64,000 nucleotides of DNA from an uncultured Clostridia bacterium. Its GTDB lineage: Bacteria > Bacillota > Clostridia > Christensenellales > Borkfalkiaceae. Below the pieces are notes generated by a model. That model worked only from the letters and a program-made list of their open reading frames with translations, did no database searches and was not told the DNA's origin. The first letter of the stretch is position 1, and each line of letters starts with the position of its first letter. Both the position numbers and the translations under genes were made by a program. Positions 16,556-25,507 of the stretch are shown piece after piece. The DNA lies in NCBI GenBank assembly GCA_944363645.1, contig CALVUR010000001.1, positions 310,001-374,000 of the forward strand. The letters run 5' to 3'.

Positions 16556-17482
16556 TTAAAGTGAATCTGCGATCTCGCTTAAGCGTTTAAGCCTGTGCGA
16601 CAAGCAACTTTTGGTAATGTTTAATTTTTCGCTTAATGCCGACAATGAATCATCTGGATAGTCAAGCCTTGCCTTTGCAACTTGCTGGAGTGGAAGTGGC
16701 AAACTGTCAAGCCCTAAAACATCGATAATTGTTTGAATGTCGTTGCGCTGTTTATACGATGCATCAATTTGCTTATTTAAGTTTGACATTTCGCAGTTTA
16801 TAATGCGGTTTGTGTTGTTTTTAACCATCTTTTTAACGATGATATCTTGAAGTTCCAAAAAGGCGTGTTTTGCGCCCATTGTAACAAGCAAATCACAAAT
16901 TTCTTCAGAACTTTTTGAATATACAACGTAACTATCTTTACGCTCAATAAGTTTGGCTATAAGCCCGTTATCGCTTAAAATATAGCAAAAATCTTGTGCG
17001 GAAAGGTACTTTGAAAAGACAAATTCTACATGGTATCCTGTTGCCTTTTCGCTTTTCATTTTTGGCACGGTAATAGAGCCTGAACCTAAAAATGCGCCGA
17101 TGATATAAGCACGTTTACAGCAACGCTTTTTGATAAGTTTATTGCTTATAGACATAACTAAATCAAGTCCGCCTTTAGCGACACGAACCATTTCGGCGTC
17201 TTGTAAAATTTGCAAACTTTTTTCGTTTATATATAAAGACTTTGACCTATCCCCTTTAAATTCGGGCAAAACCATAGGCTTTACGCCGTAAAGCGACTCT
17301 ATTATTTGGTCGACATAGTTGTTTGTTTCTTGCTCACCAAGAAGGGAAAAACCAACTTTGCCGTTTTGAATTTCAATCGTGCCGGCCGTCCTTAAATATG
17401 CAGATAAAAGTGCAAGTTTGCAACAATTATTTGTCTGCTTTTCGTTTATTATTTCGTTTTTAACCTTGTAAGTAAAATTCAT
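16556..17482 (-). CDS. whiA: DNA-binding protein WhiA
   Basis: WhiA has a degenerate LAGLIDADG homing-endonuclease-like N-terminal domain (CCKLALLSAYLRTAGTIEI, then CCKRAYIIGAFLGSGSI) and a C-terminal helix-turn-helix (SLSALSEKLNITKSCLSHRLKRL). In Firmicutes it influences chromosome segregation and division; in actinobacteria it controls sporulation. Length (308) is normal. An IPE core with exact sequence is read in frame at about residues 168-179 (LSDNGLIAKLIERK). Usually rapZ and yvcK precede whiA; here the upstream genes are a PHP protein and murB, and rapZ/yvcK are absent. Confidence 0.93.
   Translation of the reverse strand: MNFTYKVKNEIINEKQTNNCCKLALLSAYLRTAGTIEIQNGKVGFSLLGEQETNNYVDQIIESLYGVKPMVLPEFKGDRSKSLYINEKSLQILQDAEMVRVAKGGLDLVMSISNKLIKKRCCKRAYIIGAFLGSGSITVPKMKSEKATGYHVEFVFSKYLSAQDFCYILSDNGLIAKLIERKDSYVVYSKSSEEICDLLVTMGAKHAFLELQDIIVKKMVKNNTNRIINCEMSNLNKQIDASYKQRNDIQTIIDVLGLDSLPLPLQQVAKARLDYPDDSLSALSEKLNITKSCLSHRLKRLSEIADSL
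16947..16978 (+). repeat. IPE copy 9, inside whiA
   Basis: Exact 19-base core GGCTATAAGCCCGTTATCG with worn arms; read as DNGLIAKL. Confidence 0.8.
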
Positions 17483-17705
17483 ATTACCACTAAAATTAAC
17501 TTACATTTAGCCCATTTATGCCACTTACACCCCTATATGTATTGAGTTTTTTATGGACTTGACTAAATTTGCGACCTTTTAAAAAAGATTGTTTTTTATA
17601 TAAAACGCTCTTTTTTAAACCCCAAAAACTGACTTAAAAATTATTTGAAAGATTTTATTTAAAATCTAATCTTTAACCTTTTATTATAACGAGTTGATTT
17701 AAAAA

Positions 17706-18476
17706 TTACAAGTGTTTTTTAAATTCTGTATACCTTAAATTTGGCATTTTATCGCCGAAGTTGAAAATTCTCTCTTTGGGGAATTTTACCACTTCGTCTT
17801 GGCTTAAAAACAGTTTTAAATCGCCCACCCTATCCGGTGAATGCGCATCAGAGTCCACAACAAAGTTTACCTTTGTGTCAATTACCTTTTGCCATTCTTC
17901 TGGCGTTAAGTGCATCTTTTTTGTATTGATTTCAAAGTATGTGCCGTAGTCTGCGCAACACTTTGCGACTTCGACAGCATCAGCGAACACGCAATAGTTT
18001 GGGTGCGTTAAAATATCGATTGGGTTATTTTTGACTGCGTTTATATAAATTTTTGTGTTGTAATCGACAAGTTGTTTGCTTGGCTTGATTTTGGTAAGTT
18101 GAGTTACCCAATTTTCTACAAGCACCCTTTCAAAGTCTTCGTTAGTGGGATACCACACCGCACGATGTATGCCCGCCAAAAAAATTTCTATCTTGTCATA
18201 ATCGCATGGCTTTACGTCGCAAACGCCTTCTTCGCCAATAATATTTGACTCTATACCAAGAAGCACCTTAACACCCGTTTGGCGTTGCGCTTCACGGCAT
18301 TCTGCAAGCATCTTGTCAAGTTCACGACGTTTCATGCCGTACATAAGGTGTGAAAAGCCGTGGTCGGTGATGGCAATGCCTTTAAGCCCTGCCTTTTTTG
18401 CGGCGATGGCGTTATCTAAAATACTGCCTGTGCCGTGACTATATGTTGTATGTGTGTGAAAATCAAAGTTTAACAT
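17706..18476 (-). CDS. PHP domain phosphoesterase
   Basis: The 256-residue protein has PHP metal-binding motifs: HTHTTYSHGTG (residues 7-17), ITDHG (about 36-40), ESN (about 75), HPNYC (about 169) and the C-terminal DSDAHSPD. It is a YcdX-type metal-dependent phosphatase, possibly of phosphorylated sugars or nucleotides. Its start directly abuts the murB stop codon, so the two are co-transcribed. PHP proteins are frequent neighbours of murB-rapZ-yvcK-whiA in Clostridia. The 223-bp gap to whiA is AT-rich and shows no gene. Confidence 0.85.
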   Translation of the reverse strand: MLNFDFHTHTTYSHGTGSILDNAIAAKKAGLKGIAITDHGFSHLMYGMKRRELDKMLAECREAQRQTGVKVLLGIESNIIGEEGVCDVKPCDYDKIEIFLAGIHRAVWYPTNEDFERVLVENWVTQLTKIKPSKQLVDYNTKIYINAVKNNPIDILTHPNYCVFADAVEVAKCCADYGTYFEINTKKMHLTPEEWQKVIDTKVNFVVDSDAHSPDRVGDLKLFLSQDEVVKFPKERIFNFGDKMPNLRYTEFKKHL

Positions 18477-19349
18477 TTAAAATTCGCCTATATACCGCAC
18501 TTCTTCCGTAAGGGCTATGCCTTGCGTATTAAGTACCGTTTCTTTTATAAATTTAATAAGATTGTAAATATCTTCAGCCTTACCGCCATCGTTTATTATA
18601 AAGTTTGCATGCTTTTCGGAAACATAGCAACCGCCCAGCCGATAGCCTTTTAGCCCTGCTTTATCAATGACCTTGCCGGCAAAATAGCCTTGGTTTAAAA
18701 ATACGCTGCCACAACTTTTGCCTGATGGCTGACTTTTACCACGTGCATCTTTAAAGCGTTTTATCTTTTGGGCAATAATGTCTTCTTCGCTGACTTTAAG
18801 TTTAAGCCCGACCGCCAAAATAATTTCGCCTTCTAAAAACCGACTTTGCCGATAATTAAAATCGCATTGAAGGTTGTTGTAAACGCCGTTTTCTGCCTTT
18901 ACATAGCACACAAGATCGCCAATGTTTTTATTAAAGCAACCACCGTTCATAGCGACAAGTCCGCCGATTGTTGCAGGGATGCCAACAGTGAATTCAAGAC
19001 CGCTTAAATTGCTGTCAACCGAAACTTTTAAAATATCGCTTAATTTTGCGCCACACTCGGCTTCTAAAATGTTGCTACGCAAAGTTATTTTGGTCAAGTG
19101 TTTTGTAAAAATGCACACGCCACGAAAACCTTTGTCAGAGCAAAGCACATTTGAGCCGTTGCCGATAACGCAGTAAGGAAAATTGCCTTTTAAATGGTCG
19201 ATAATTTTTTTAAGTGTAACCGCCGATTTTGGAAAAACCGCTAAATCACAATTACCACCCACATTAAAGGTTGTGTGCGTTGCCATTGGGTAATTTTTAT
19301 AGGCAACTAAATCGGGAAAGTTTTTTAAAAAATCATCGTAACTATTCAA
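18477..19349 (-). CDS. murB: UDP-N-acetylenolpyruvoylglucosamine reductase
   Basis: MurB reduces UDP-GlcNAc-enolpyruvate to UDP-MurNAc in peptidoglycan synthesis. The 290-residue protein shows FAD-binding features: NTTFNVGG (about 26-33), GNGSNVL (about 62-68), GIPATIGG (about 123-130), catalytic Ser in GKSCGSVFLN (about 211-220) and Glu near the C-terminus (TEEVRYIG). It is of the short, type II form common in Firmicutes. The downstream PHP gene overlaps its transcription unit. Confidence 0.96.
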   Translation of the reverse strand: MNSYDDFLKNFPDLVAYKNYPMATHTTFNVGGNCDLAVFPKSAVTLKKIIDHLKGNFPYCVIGNGSNVLCSDKGFRGVCIFTKHLTKITLRSNILEAECGAKLSDILKVSVDSNLSGLEFTVGIPATIGGLVAMNGGCFNKNIGDLVCYVKAENGVYNNLQCDFNYRQSRFLEGEIILAVGLKLKVSEEDIIAQKIKRFKDARGKSQPSGKSCGSVFLNQGYFAGKVIDKAGLKGYRLGGCYVSEKHANFIINDGGKAEDIYNLIKFIKETVLNTQGIALTEEVRYIGEF

Positions 19350-19386
19350 AAGTACTACCTCCTATTATAAAACACTTGGCGATATA

Positions 19387-20358
19387 TTACAAATAAAATA
19401 TCGCATTTTTTATCAATTTCGTCTTTTCTTCACCATTTATTTTGTCGCTTAATAAATCATTATGTAGTTTATCTAAGGCTGAAAATGAGTAAAACGGCGA
19501 CAAACTTTGCTTATAATTTATATCAAAAAGTAGGGCTATAGGCCCGTTATCGCCACTTTTTATGTTTTGATAGGGCGAGCGCATACCTATTTTATAAAGA
19601 TCTTTTTTGCCACTTTTATAAAGTAAGTTTATAAATTTATTTGAAAGTTTAATTTTTTCGTCAATATCAGTTAAGATAGAAATGTATTGGCAAATATCGG
19701 TAAATTTTTCAAGCGGTAAAACGGTAAAATTATCTAATTTATCTTTAAGCCGATATAAATCACGTTGCGTACCAAGTAGGGCACTATCTTTATTATTTAA
19801 AAAGTTATAATAAGCCTTTTCTGGCGGTAAAACTTGATATGACTTAGGAAGATCTTCTAAATACAAACTTATAAGTGGCATGTTATAGTCTACCTTAGAT
19901 ACATACACGGTTTTTGGGGCTTTATCCTTATGAAAAACGTATACATACCCGCCCATCGCCCATAAAAAAGCACAAAATTTGTTTTTATATTTACCGCCAA
20001 AATTGTCAACTTTTAGATCAATTTGCTTTGCCCTATCGGCAATACCTGTTAAGCCTTGAGAGTAAGATATCATGTCTGGATAATAGCCATTTTCAAAATT
20101 TTCTTGAACGCTTTGGGGCGTTTGATTGATAACGGTTATCAGCACATTTTTATTTAATTTTTCAAATTGTTTAGCAACATTATCTAAATACTGACGGCGT
20201 GAACCTGTTCCGCCTTCAACCATATCAACTTGCCAAATTTCTAATATAGTAAAGTCATTTAACTGCACTTTTTTTGTAGGTTTTAAGATTAAAAAAACCG
20301 AAAGTGCTACGATTATAAGCCACAACAAAAATATAAAAAATCTGCCAAGTTTTTTCAT
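19387..20358 (-). CDS. Membrane-anchored binding-protein-like protein
   Basis: The 323-residue protein has an N-terminal membrane anchor (about residues 6-27, no lipobox Cys) and an extracellular part that resembles family 1 solute-binding proteins in outline (ILEIWQVDMVEGGTGSRRQYLDNVAKQFEKLN, then YPDMISYSQG). No ABC transporter genes are adjacent, so a sensory or orphan role is possible. The sequence diverges strongly from characterised transport proteins. An IPE copy is read in frame near residues 266-278 (KSGDNGPIALLF). Confidence 0.6.
   Translation of the reverse strand: MKKLGRFFIFLLWLIIVALSVFLILKPTKKVQLNDFTILEIWQVDMVEGGTGSRRQYLDNVAKQFEKLNKNVLITVINQTPQSVQENFENGYYPDMISYSQGLTGIADRAKQIDLKVDNFGGKYKNKFCAFLWAMGGYVYVFHKDKAPKTVYVSKVDYNMPLISLYLEDLPKSYQVLPPEKAYYNFLNNKDSALLGTQRDLYRLKDKLDNFTVLPLEKFTDICQYISILTDIDEKIKLSNKFINLLYKSGKKDLYKIGMRSPYQNIKSGDNGPIALLFDINYKQSLSPFYSFSALDKLHNDLLSDKINGEEKTKLIKNAIFYL
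19525..19561 (+). repeat. IPE copy 10, inside the binding-protein-like gene
   Basis: Full element with both arms (AAAAAGTAGGG and CCACTTTTT), core CTATAGGCCCGTTATCG. Read as SGDNGPIALLF. Confidence 0.9.
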
Positions 20359-20424
20359 AAAATATATATATGACTTTATCTTTTTTTATATGAGTTTTTT
20401 TATCTACATTTAAAAAATCTGCCT

Positions 20425-20462
20425 TAAAAAACCTTGATAACGGGCTTATAGGCAGACTTTTT
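20425..20462 (-). repeat. IPE copy 11, intergenic
   Basis: Core TGATAACGGGCTTATAG with arm GCAGACTTTTT, in the gap after the sugar-kinase gene. Confidence 0.88.
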
Positions 20463-20527
20463 GTTATTTTTTTACTTATTTAATTTTTTTAAATTTAAAC
20501 TCTTTTTAAAAAATAAAAACCGCCCAT

Positions 20528-20564
20528 AAAAACCCTTAATAACGGGCTTATAGGCGGACTTTTT
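20528..20564 (-). repeat. IPE copy 12, at the sugar-kinase stop codon
   Basis: Core AATAACGGGCTTATAG with arm GCGGACTTTTT; its last bases overlap the kinase TAA (20565-20563). Together with copy 11 it makes a double hairpin. Confidence 0.88.
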
Positions 20565-21462
20565 ATGACAAACAAATATTTTTTACTTCTTCAGCATTTA
20601 TGATTGCGCCCTTTTTTTGCGTAACGTATGCGCCGAGCGTGTTAGCATTTTTCATAGCAATTAAAACTTCTTTTTCATCAGTTAAATCAAAACTTCCTAT
20701 TTTATAAAGCATGTACGATAAAAAGCCGTCGCCAGCACCTGTTGTATCGATTGGCGTAACCTTTTTGCTTTCTACTTTTAAAAATAAATCTTTATAGATA
20801 TAATAAGAACCATTTTCACCGCAAGTTATCAAGGTGATTTTATTATCTAAATTTAAAAGTTTTACACCCTGTTTTATATCTTTTTCACCTGTTAAAAATG
20901 TCAATTCTTCTTGACTTAACTTAACTATATCAACGCTGTCGATTGCCCTAATTAGCAACTTTTTTGCGTCTTCTTCACTTTCAAAAACTTCACGATAGTT
21001 GACATCAAAACTTATTTTAGCCTTGCCTTTAAAATTATCGACAAGGTCGAAAAAGGTTTTTACACCTTCTTTTTTAGATAGCATTAAAGAACCCAAGTGT
21101 AACACTTTTACATCTTGATTTTTGAATGCATCCCCCACCTTGTTTACGATATTTTCAAACACATAGTCGGCTGTCGCTTGTCTGTGAAAGCAAAAAGTGC
21201 GCTCTCCGCCAATAAGCGTAACAACCGCTTGCGTGGTTTTTAAGTCCTTTAATTTTTCAATTTTTGCACCTTGAAATTGCTTTGAAAATTCTAAAACGGT
21301 GTCGCCGTAACAATCGTTACCAACGCTACCAAAAAATACCGCATCACCGCCGAGCGAGCGGATATCGCAAAAGACATTAAAGGGCGCACCACCAACGCAA
21401 ACTTTTTTTTCGTGTTCGGTTTGAAAAATATCAACCAAGACTTCGCCAACGCAAACAACCAT
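20563..21462 (-). CDS. PfkB family sugar kinase (fructokinase-like)
   Basis: The 299-residue ribokinase-fold enzyme has the N-terminal PfkB signature (GGAPFNVFCDIRSLGGDAVFFGSVGNDCYGD, about 23-53) and the C-terminal DTTGAGDGF (about 240-248) with the catalytic Asp. The GGAPFN start and overall pattern fit fructokinases best. A GH32 fructan/sucrose hydrolase fragment occurs at the right edge of the window, but far away, so a shared pathway is only a suggestion. It is a single-gene unit flanked by IPE copies. Confidence 0.88.
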   Translation of the reverse strand: MVVCVGEVLVDIFQTEHEKKVCVGGAPFNVFCDIRSLGGDAVFFGSVGNDCYGDTVLEFSKQFQGAKIEKLKDLKTTQAVVTLIGGERTFCFHRQATADYVFENIVNKVGDAFKNQDVKVLHLGSLMLSKKEGVKTFFDLVDNFKGKAKISFDVNYREVFESEEDAKKLLIRAIDSVDIVKLSQEELTFLTGEKDIKQGVKLLNLDNKITLITCGENGSYYIYKDLFLKVESKKVTPIDTTGAGDGFLSYMLYKIGSFDLTDEKEVLIAMKNANTLGAYVTQKKGAIINAEEVKNICLS

Positions 21463-21654
21463 AACTCACCATAATTTTAATTTGATTTTTTTGTAATTAT
21501 AACAATTATAAATAGCCTTGTCAATGCCTTTTATAACTTGACAGCACCTTTTACAAATTGCCATTATTTTTTAAATTGTCATTGCTCTTTTGAATAGCCA
21601 TTACCTTTTTTAATAAATTGCAACATTTAAATTTAGCCGTTTATCCTTACCCAT

Positions 21655-21683
21655 AAAAAAGCACCGCAAAAAGCGATGCTTTG
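21655..21683 (-). terminator. Terminator of the HAD phosphatase gene
   Basis: Minus strand: AAAGCATCGC, loop TTTTT, GCGGTGCTTTTTT. Confidence 0.9.
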
Positions 21684-21686
21684 AAA

Positions 21687-22532
21687 TTATTCTTCTTCAG
21701 GAATTTGTTTTTTCTGTTTAATGCTTAAATCGATAAGTTTATTTTCGTTTGCCAAGTTTTCAATGAGCATTTTCATAGCCTTGTCAAGACCACTACCTTT
21801 ACGGTAATCTGCTTCAAACATCCAGTCAACACGGTCGTGTTTTAAAAGTGGAATTGCAGATTCTTTTTGTTCCCTATGATAAATTGCGATAGAGTGCCCA
21901 CCGCCTTGCTTAACAAGTTTCATGCAAGGTACGTCCGTTAAGCCGTCGCCGATATAAACCATGTTGGGGAATTTTACCCTTCTTTCAGAATCGGGCAATG
22001 ACCTATTTAAATCTTTATCGTTGCTGATATCTAAAATGCCTTTGTTTATCCTATAAACAAATTGAGTTTTGTTTGTGTAATTTACCGATGTTTTTGGCCA
22101 AATTGCCTGACCATCACGATACAAAAATTCGCAAGCGTAAATGCGTTTAAAGTATTGAGCAATGGTTGTGCCTTCAATAATTTCTTTTAGTCCAGATGAC
22201 AATACGTAATGTTCAATTTGAACACCTGCTTCCTTGCCGTAAGAATTGATCCTTTCAAACCAATCTTCAACGCCGGGGTGGTATTCAACATGCTTACCGC
22301 ACTGAACTAACGCTTCCCTTGTAACGGGGTTGCCAGCCTTTTTTGCAGTTTCAATCATGCAGTACATGTAAGCCAAAATGTTGTCCATGCCCTCTTTGCC
22401 GGAAATCTTACCAGCGTATTCCCAAAACTCATGGGGTTGCATGCCAACACTTGGAATAAAAGTATATTCCTGCATATCCCTTGTGCAAAGTGTCTTATCA
22501 AAGTCGTACATTATTGCAATAATCGGTTTCAT
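21687..22532 (-). CDS. HAD family phosphatase
   Basis: The 281-residue protein has HAD motif I YDFDKTL (about residues 7-13), motif II SSG (about 108), and motif IV GDGLTDVPCM (about 197-206). It belongs to the PF12710-type HAD phosphatases. I place the start at the ATG at 22532 because AAGGAA lies 6 bp before it; an upstream ATG at 22568 lacks a ribosome-binding site. The substrate is unknown. The 423-bp gap to aspS contains two IPE copies and no gene. Confidence 0.85.
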   Translation of the reverse strand: MKPIIAIMYDFDKTLCTRDMQEYTFIPSVGMQPHEFWEYAGKISGKEGMDNILAYMYCMIETAKKAGNPVTREALVQCGKHVEYHPGVEDWFERINSYGKEAGVQIEHYVLSSGLKEIIEGTTIAQYFKRIYACEFLYRDGQAIWPKTSVNYTNKTQFVYRINKGILDISNDKDLNRSLPDSERRVKFPNMVYIGDGLTDVPCMKLVKQGGGHSIAIYHREQKESAIPLLKHDRVDWMFEADYRKGSGLDKAMKMLIENLANENKLIDLSIKQKKQIPEEE

Positions 22533-22689
22533 ACAAATTCCTTTTTTCCGCAATGCATTATTGCCCATTTCATGCGGTTTTTTCTTTAATTATAACAAAA
22601 CAAATAAAATTGTCAAGTGTTTTTTTAAATTGTTAATTCCCTTTTTGGGTAAATATGTAAAATTTTACCAAAAAATATCAATTTTTAGT

Positions 22690-22726
22690 AAAAAATGGCG
22701 ATAACGGGCTTATAGGCGGACTTTTT
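22690..22726 (-). repeat. IPE copy 13, upstream of the HAD gene
   Basis: Core CGATAACGGGCTTATAG, arms AAAAATGG and GCGGACTTTTT. It sits in a promoter-side gap rather than after a stop codon. Confidence 0.9.
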
Positions 22727-22913
22727 GCCTTCGCCCTTTCATTTTATTTTAGACTTTTTGGGCACAAGTAAGATTTTTGTACAATTTTATTTTATCGGCA
22801 CTATCTTTTTCTCAAAAACTTATTTAAATTTTAAACTTTTTTATATTTTCATAATATCAAAATCACATTTTTTGCAAGCAATTTTAAAGGTTTAAAATTT
22901 GCTTAAGAATTAG

Positions 22914-22950
22914 AAAAAGTGCCCCTATAGGTCGATTAAGGGCACTTTTT
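22914..22950 (+). repeat. IPE copy 14, terminator of aspS
   Basis: Arms AAAAAGTGCCC and GGGCACTTTTT form a perfect 11-bp stem around CTATAGGTCGATTAA. The changes from the usual arms are compensatory. It starts 5 bp after the aspS stop. Confidence 0.92.
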
Positions 22951-22955
22951 TAAAA

Positions 22956-24749
22956 TTAGTTTTCTTTATGGTTAATTAAAAGTGAAAGTTCTTCTAACTG
23001 CTTACTATCAACTGTTGAGGGCGCTTCACTCATCAAGCATGATGCGTTTTGAACCTTGGGGAATGCGATTACATCTTTAATAGAATCGGTCTTTGTCAAG
23101 AGCATAACAAGCCTGTCTAAACCAAGCGCCAAACCGCCGTGTGGTGGTGTGCCGTAGTTGAAAGCGTTTACGAAAAAGCCGAATTTTGTTTCGATATCTT
23201 CGTCGGTAAACTTTAAGATATTGAATATCTTCTTTTGAAGTTCACGTGAGTGGATTCTTATTGAACCGCCACCTGCTTCTTGACCGTTTATAACGATATC
23301 ATAGGCTTTAGCACGCATCTTTGTAGGATCAACATCTAATAAATACAAGTCTTCATCCTTTGGTGCGGTGAATGGGTGGTGCATTGCAACATATCTATTT
23401 TCTTCTTCACTGAACTCAAACATCGGGAAGTCAACGATCCACAAAATGTCGTAACTATTTTTGTCGTACAAGTTGTATTTATCGCCGAGATAGAGCCTAA
23501 TACCGCCTAATGTGTTGTAAACAACGGTGTTTTTGTCTGCTGCAAAAAGCAAGACGTCGCCATCTTCTAAGCCCATAACATCAGTTAATTTTGCGACAAT
23601 TTCGTCTGTTAAGAATTTGTTAAATGATGACCTAATAGGTTCGCCAGCGGGTTTTGTAAGCCAAGCCAAACCTTTTGCGCCAAGTGTTTTTGCAACTTCG
23701 CCCAAGCCGTCTAAATCTTTACGAGAAAGTTTTGAAGCAAAGCCTTTTGCGTTGATTGCCCTAACAGACTTGCCTTCTGCCACGCAGTCTGCAAAAACCT
23801 TAAAGTCGCTTCCAGCAAAAATTTGAGAAACATCTTTAAGTTCTAAACCAAACCTTGTATCGGGCTTGTCTGAACCGAAGCGGTCCATTGCCTCTTGCCA
23901 AGACATTGTCCTAAAATGACCTTCGGGAAGATCCATATTGATTGACTCTTTAAACACACGCCTTATCAAGCCTTCAACGGGATACATAACGTCAGTTTCG
24001 TCTTCTACAAAACTCATTTCAAGGTCGATTTGCGTAAACTCTGGCTGACGGTTAGCCCTTAAGTCTTCGTCACGGAAGCACTTTGCGATTTGGAAGTACC
24101 TATCATAGCCAGCAATCATCAAAAGTTGTTTATAAAGTTGTGGGGACTGTGGAAGGGCATAAAAACAGCCTTCTTTTATCCTTGATGGCACTAAATAGTC
24201 CCTTGCGCCCTCTGGGGTGGACTTGCCTAAATAAGGTGTTTCGATTTCGATAAAACCGTTTTCTGCAAGGTAATTTCTTGTTGCGGTTGCGATTTTTGAA
24301 CGAGTTATAAGTTTTGATTGAAGTGATGGACGGCGTAAGTCCAAATACCTATATTTAAGCCTTAAATTTTCGTTTACGTTTGTATCATCGGTAATTTCAA
24401 AAGGCGTGGTGTCGGCTTCTGACAAAATCTTTAAAGTGGAAGCCAAAATTTCGATATCGCCTGTTGCGATCTTGTTGGTTTTGGACTGTCTTTCCCTTAC
24501 AACGCCACTAACTGCCAAAACAAATTCCGAACGGATTAGGCTTGCCTTTTCAAAAACGCTACTTTCAGTAGTTTCATCAAAAACCACTTGACAAATACCC
24601 GTTCTATCACGCAAGTCAACAAAGATTAAACTACCTAAATTTCTTTTTCTTTGAACCCAACCCATAACGGTAACTTGACTACCAACATTTGAAAGCCTTA
24701 AATCACCGCAGTAATTTGTTCTTTTCATTCCGGCTAAAAATTCCGACAT
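22956..24749 (-). CDS. aspS: Aspartyl-tRNA synthetase
   Basis: AspRS charges tRNA-Asp. The class II enzyme has the N-terminal anticodon-binding OB fold (VTVMGWVQRKRNLGSLIFVDLRDRTG), motif 2 (FRDEDLRANRQPEFTQID) and motif 3 (GGLALGLDRLVMLL), with the bacterial GAD insertion domain between. I place the start at the ATG at 24749 (MSEFLAGMKRTNYCG), since GAGG lies 6 bp upstream; an ATG at 24782 adds eleven residues without such support. Length is then 597, normal for bacterial AspRS. It is a single-gene unit ended by an IPE hairpin. Confidence 0.97.
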   Translation of the reverse strand: MSEFLAGMKRTNYCGDLRLSNVGSQVTVMGWVQRKRNLGSLIFVDLRDRTGICQVVFDETTESSVFEKASLIRSEFVLAVSGVVRERQSKTNKIATGDIEILASTLKILSEADTTPFEITDDTNVNENLRLKYRYLDLRRPSLQSKLITRSKIATATRNYLAENGFIEIETPYLGKSTPEGARDYLVPSRIKEGCFYALPQSPQLYKQLLMIAGYDRYFQIAKCFRDEDLRANRQPEFTQIDLEMSFVEDETDVMYPVEGLIRRVFKESINMDLPEGHFRTMSWQEAMDRFGSDKPDTRFGLELKDVSQIFAGSDFKVFADCVAEGKSVRAINAKGFASKLSRKDLDGLGEVAKTLGAKGLAWLTKPAGEPIRSSFNKFLTDEIVAKLTDVMGLEDGDVLLFAADKNTVVYNTLGGIRLYLGDKYNLYDKNSYDILWIVDFPMFEFSEEENRYVAMHHPFTAPKDEDLYLLDVDPTKMRAKAYDIVINGQEAGGGSIRIHSRELQKKIFNILKFTDEDIETKFGFFVNAFNYGTPPHGGLALGLDRLVMLLTKTDSIKDVIAFPKVQNASCLMSEAPSTVDSKQLEELSLLINHKEN

Positions 24750-25066
24750 ATTATACCTCGTAACCGGCAAAAATTTTGCCATTTATTTTTTATCTTTATT
24801 TATTTTAACTTTTTATATTTTATATGTCAATTATTTTTTTATATTTAGTAAATTTATTAGTTTTAATTGGCAAAATGTAACTTTTTTACCCTATTTATGG
24901 CGTAATTTTGAACTTATAAATTTAAAGCCCTTTTTACCTAATTTTAAAAACTTTTTAATAAAATTTGCGAAAAACCAATAAAAAAGTATAATATAGTTAG
25001 TTTTTGTATTACTTATTCATAAAAATTGTAATATAATAATTACAATACTTGTAGGAGGCAAAAAAA
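24750..25066. promoter_or_regulatory. AT-rich region between aspS and the decayed small gene
   Basis: About 317 bp, very AT-rich, must hold the aspS promoter (minus strand) and the promoter of the plus-strand gene. A TATAAT at 25032-25037 with a TTACTT 17 bp upstream is the best candidate for the latter. Nothing else is recognised. Confidence 0.5.
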
Positions 25067-25288
25067 ATAACTTGGTTTAACAAACAAAGCCGCTTGGTTC
25101 AAATCATCCTTTTACTTATCCCATTTGTAAACTGATTAGTTGAACTTTGCGTAAGATGGTCAACATGGAAACAAAAAGGCGGTATCCTTAGATTAGTTAT
25201 TTCTATCTTAACAATTTTCTTTGGCATGTTCTTTGGTTGTATCGACCTTATTTGGGTACTTTTATTTAAAAAATTATTCTTACAATAA
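25067..25288 (+). pseudogene. Decayed gene for a small two-helix membrane protein
   Basis: A ribosome-binding site TAGGAGG (25052-25058) is followed by a 73-codon frame that would begin ATA ACT TGG and contains one internal TGA (25133-25135) before its TAA at 25286. Reading TGA as Trp gives IPFVNWLVELCVRWSTW, a pattern I associate with small clostridial membrane proteins, so the ancestral codons were probably ATG and TGG. Two hydrophobic segments remain. A promoter and a canonical terminator (25300-25328) are intact. Two G-to-A changes thus appear to have killed both start and reading frame while the rest is preserved. Confidence 0.7.
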
Positions 25289-25299
25289 TTTCAAATTTT

Positions 25300-25328
25300 T
25301 GCGCTCTTTTAAGGGCGCAATTTTTTTG
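25300..25328 (+). terminator. Terminator of the decayed small gene
   Basis: TTGCGCTC, loop TTTTAA, GGGCGCAA, then seven Ts. Confidence 0.88.
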
Positions 25329-25392
25329 TTTTTTTAACTTTTACCGCCTTACTTATTTAACCATTTTGCTTATTTTTTCTTGTTTTCACGCT

Positions 25393-25431
25393 AAAAAAGT
25401 GGCGATAACGGGCTTATAGGTGGACTTTTTT
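25393..25431 (-). repeat. IPE copy 15, intergenic
   Basis: Arms AAAAAGTGG and GTGGACTTTTT, core CGATAACGGGCTTATAG, between two convergent genes that each have their own terminator. Confidence 0.9.
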
Positions 25432-25474
25432 AAATTTAAAAACTTTTTTTAAAAAGCAAAAAACAAACAAAAAA

Positions 25475-25507
25475 ACGCCGTAAACATATTTCAGTTTACG
25501 GCTTTTT
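25475..25507 (-). terminator. Terminator of the gene at 25508-26218
   Basis: GCCGTAAAC and GTTTACGGC pair around eight bases; A- and T-runs on both sides make it usable in both directions. Confidence 0.9.

Noticed and set aside
25067..25288. TGA read as tryptophan throughout the genome (alternative genetic code)
   Set aside because: Other genes here end in TGA (for example dapF and the collagen-like gene) and use TGG for Trp, so the internal TGA is a local defect.
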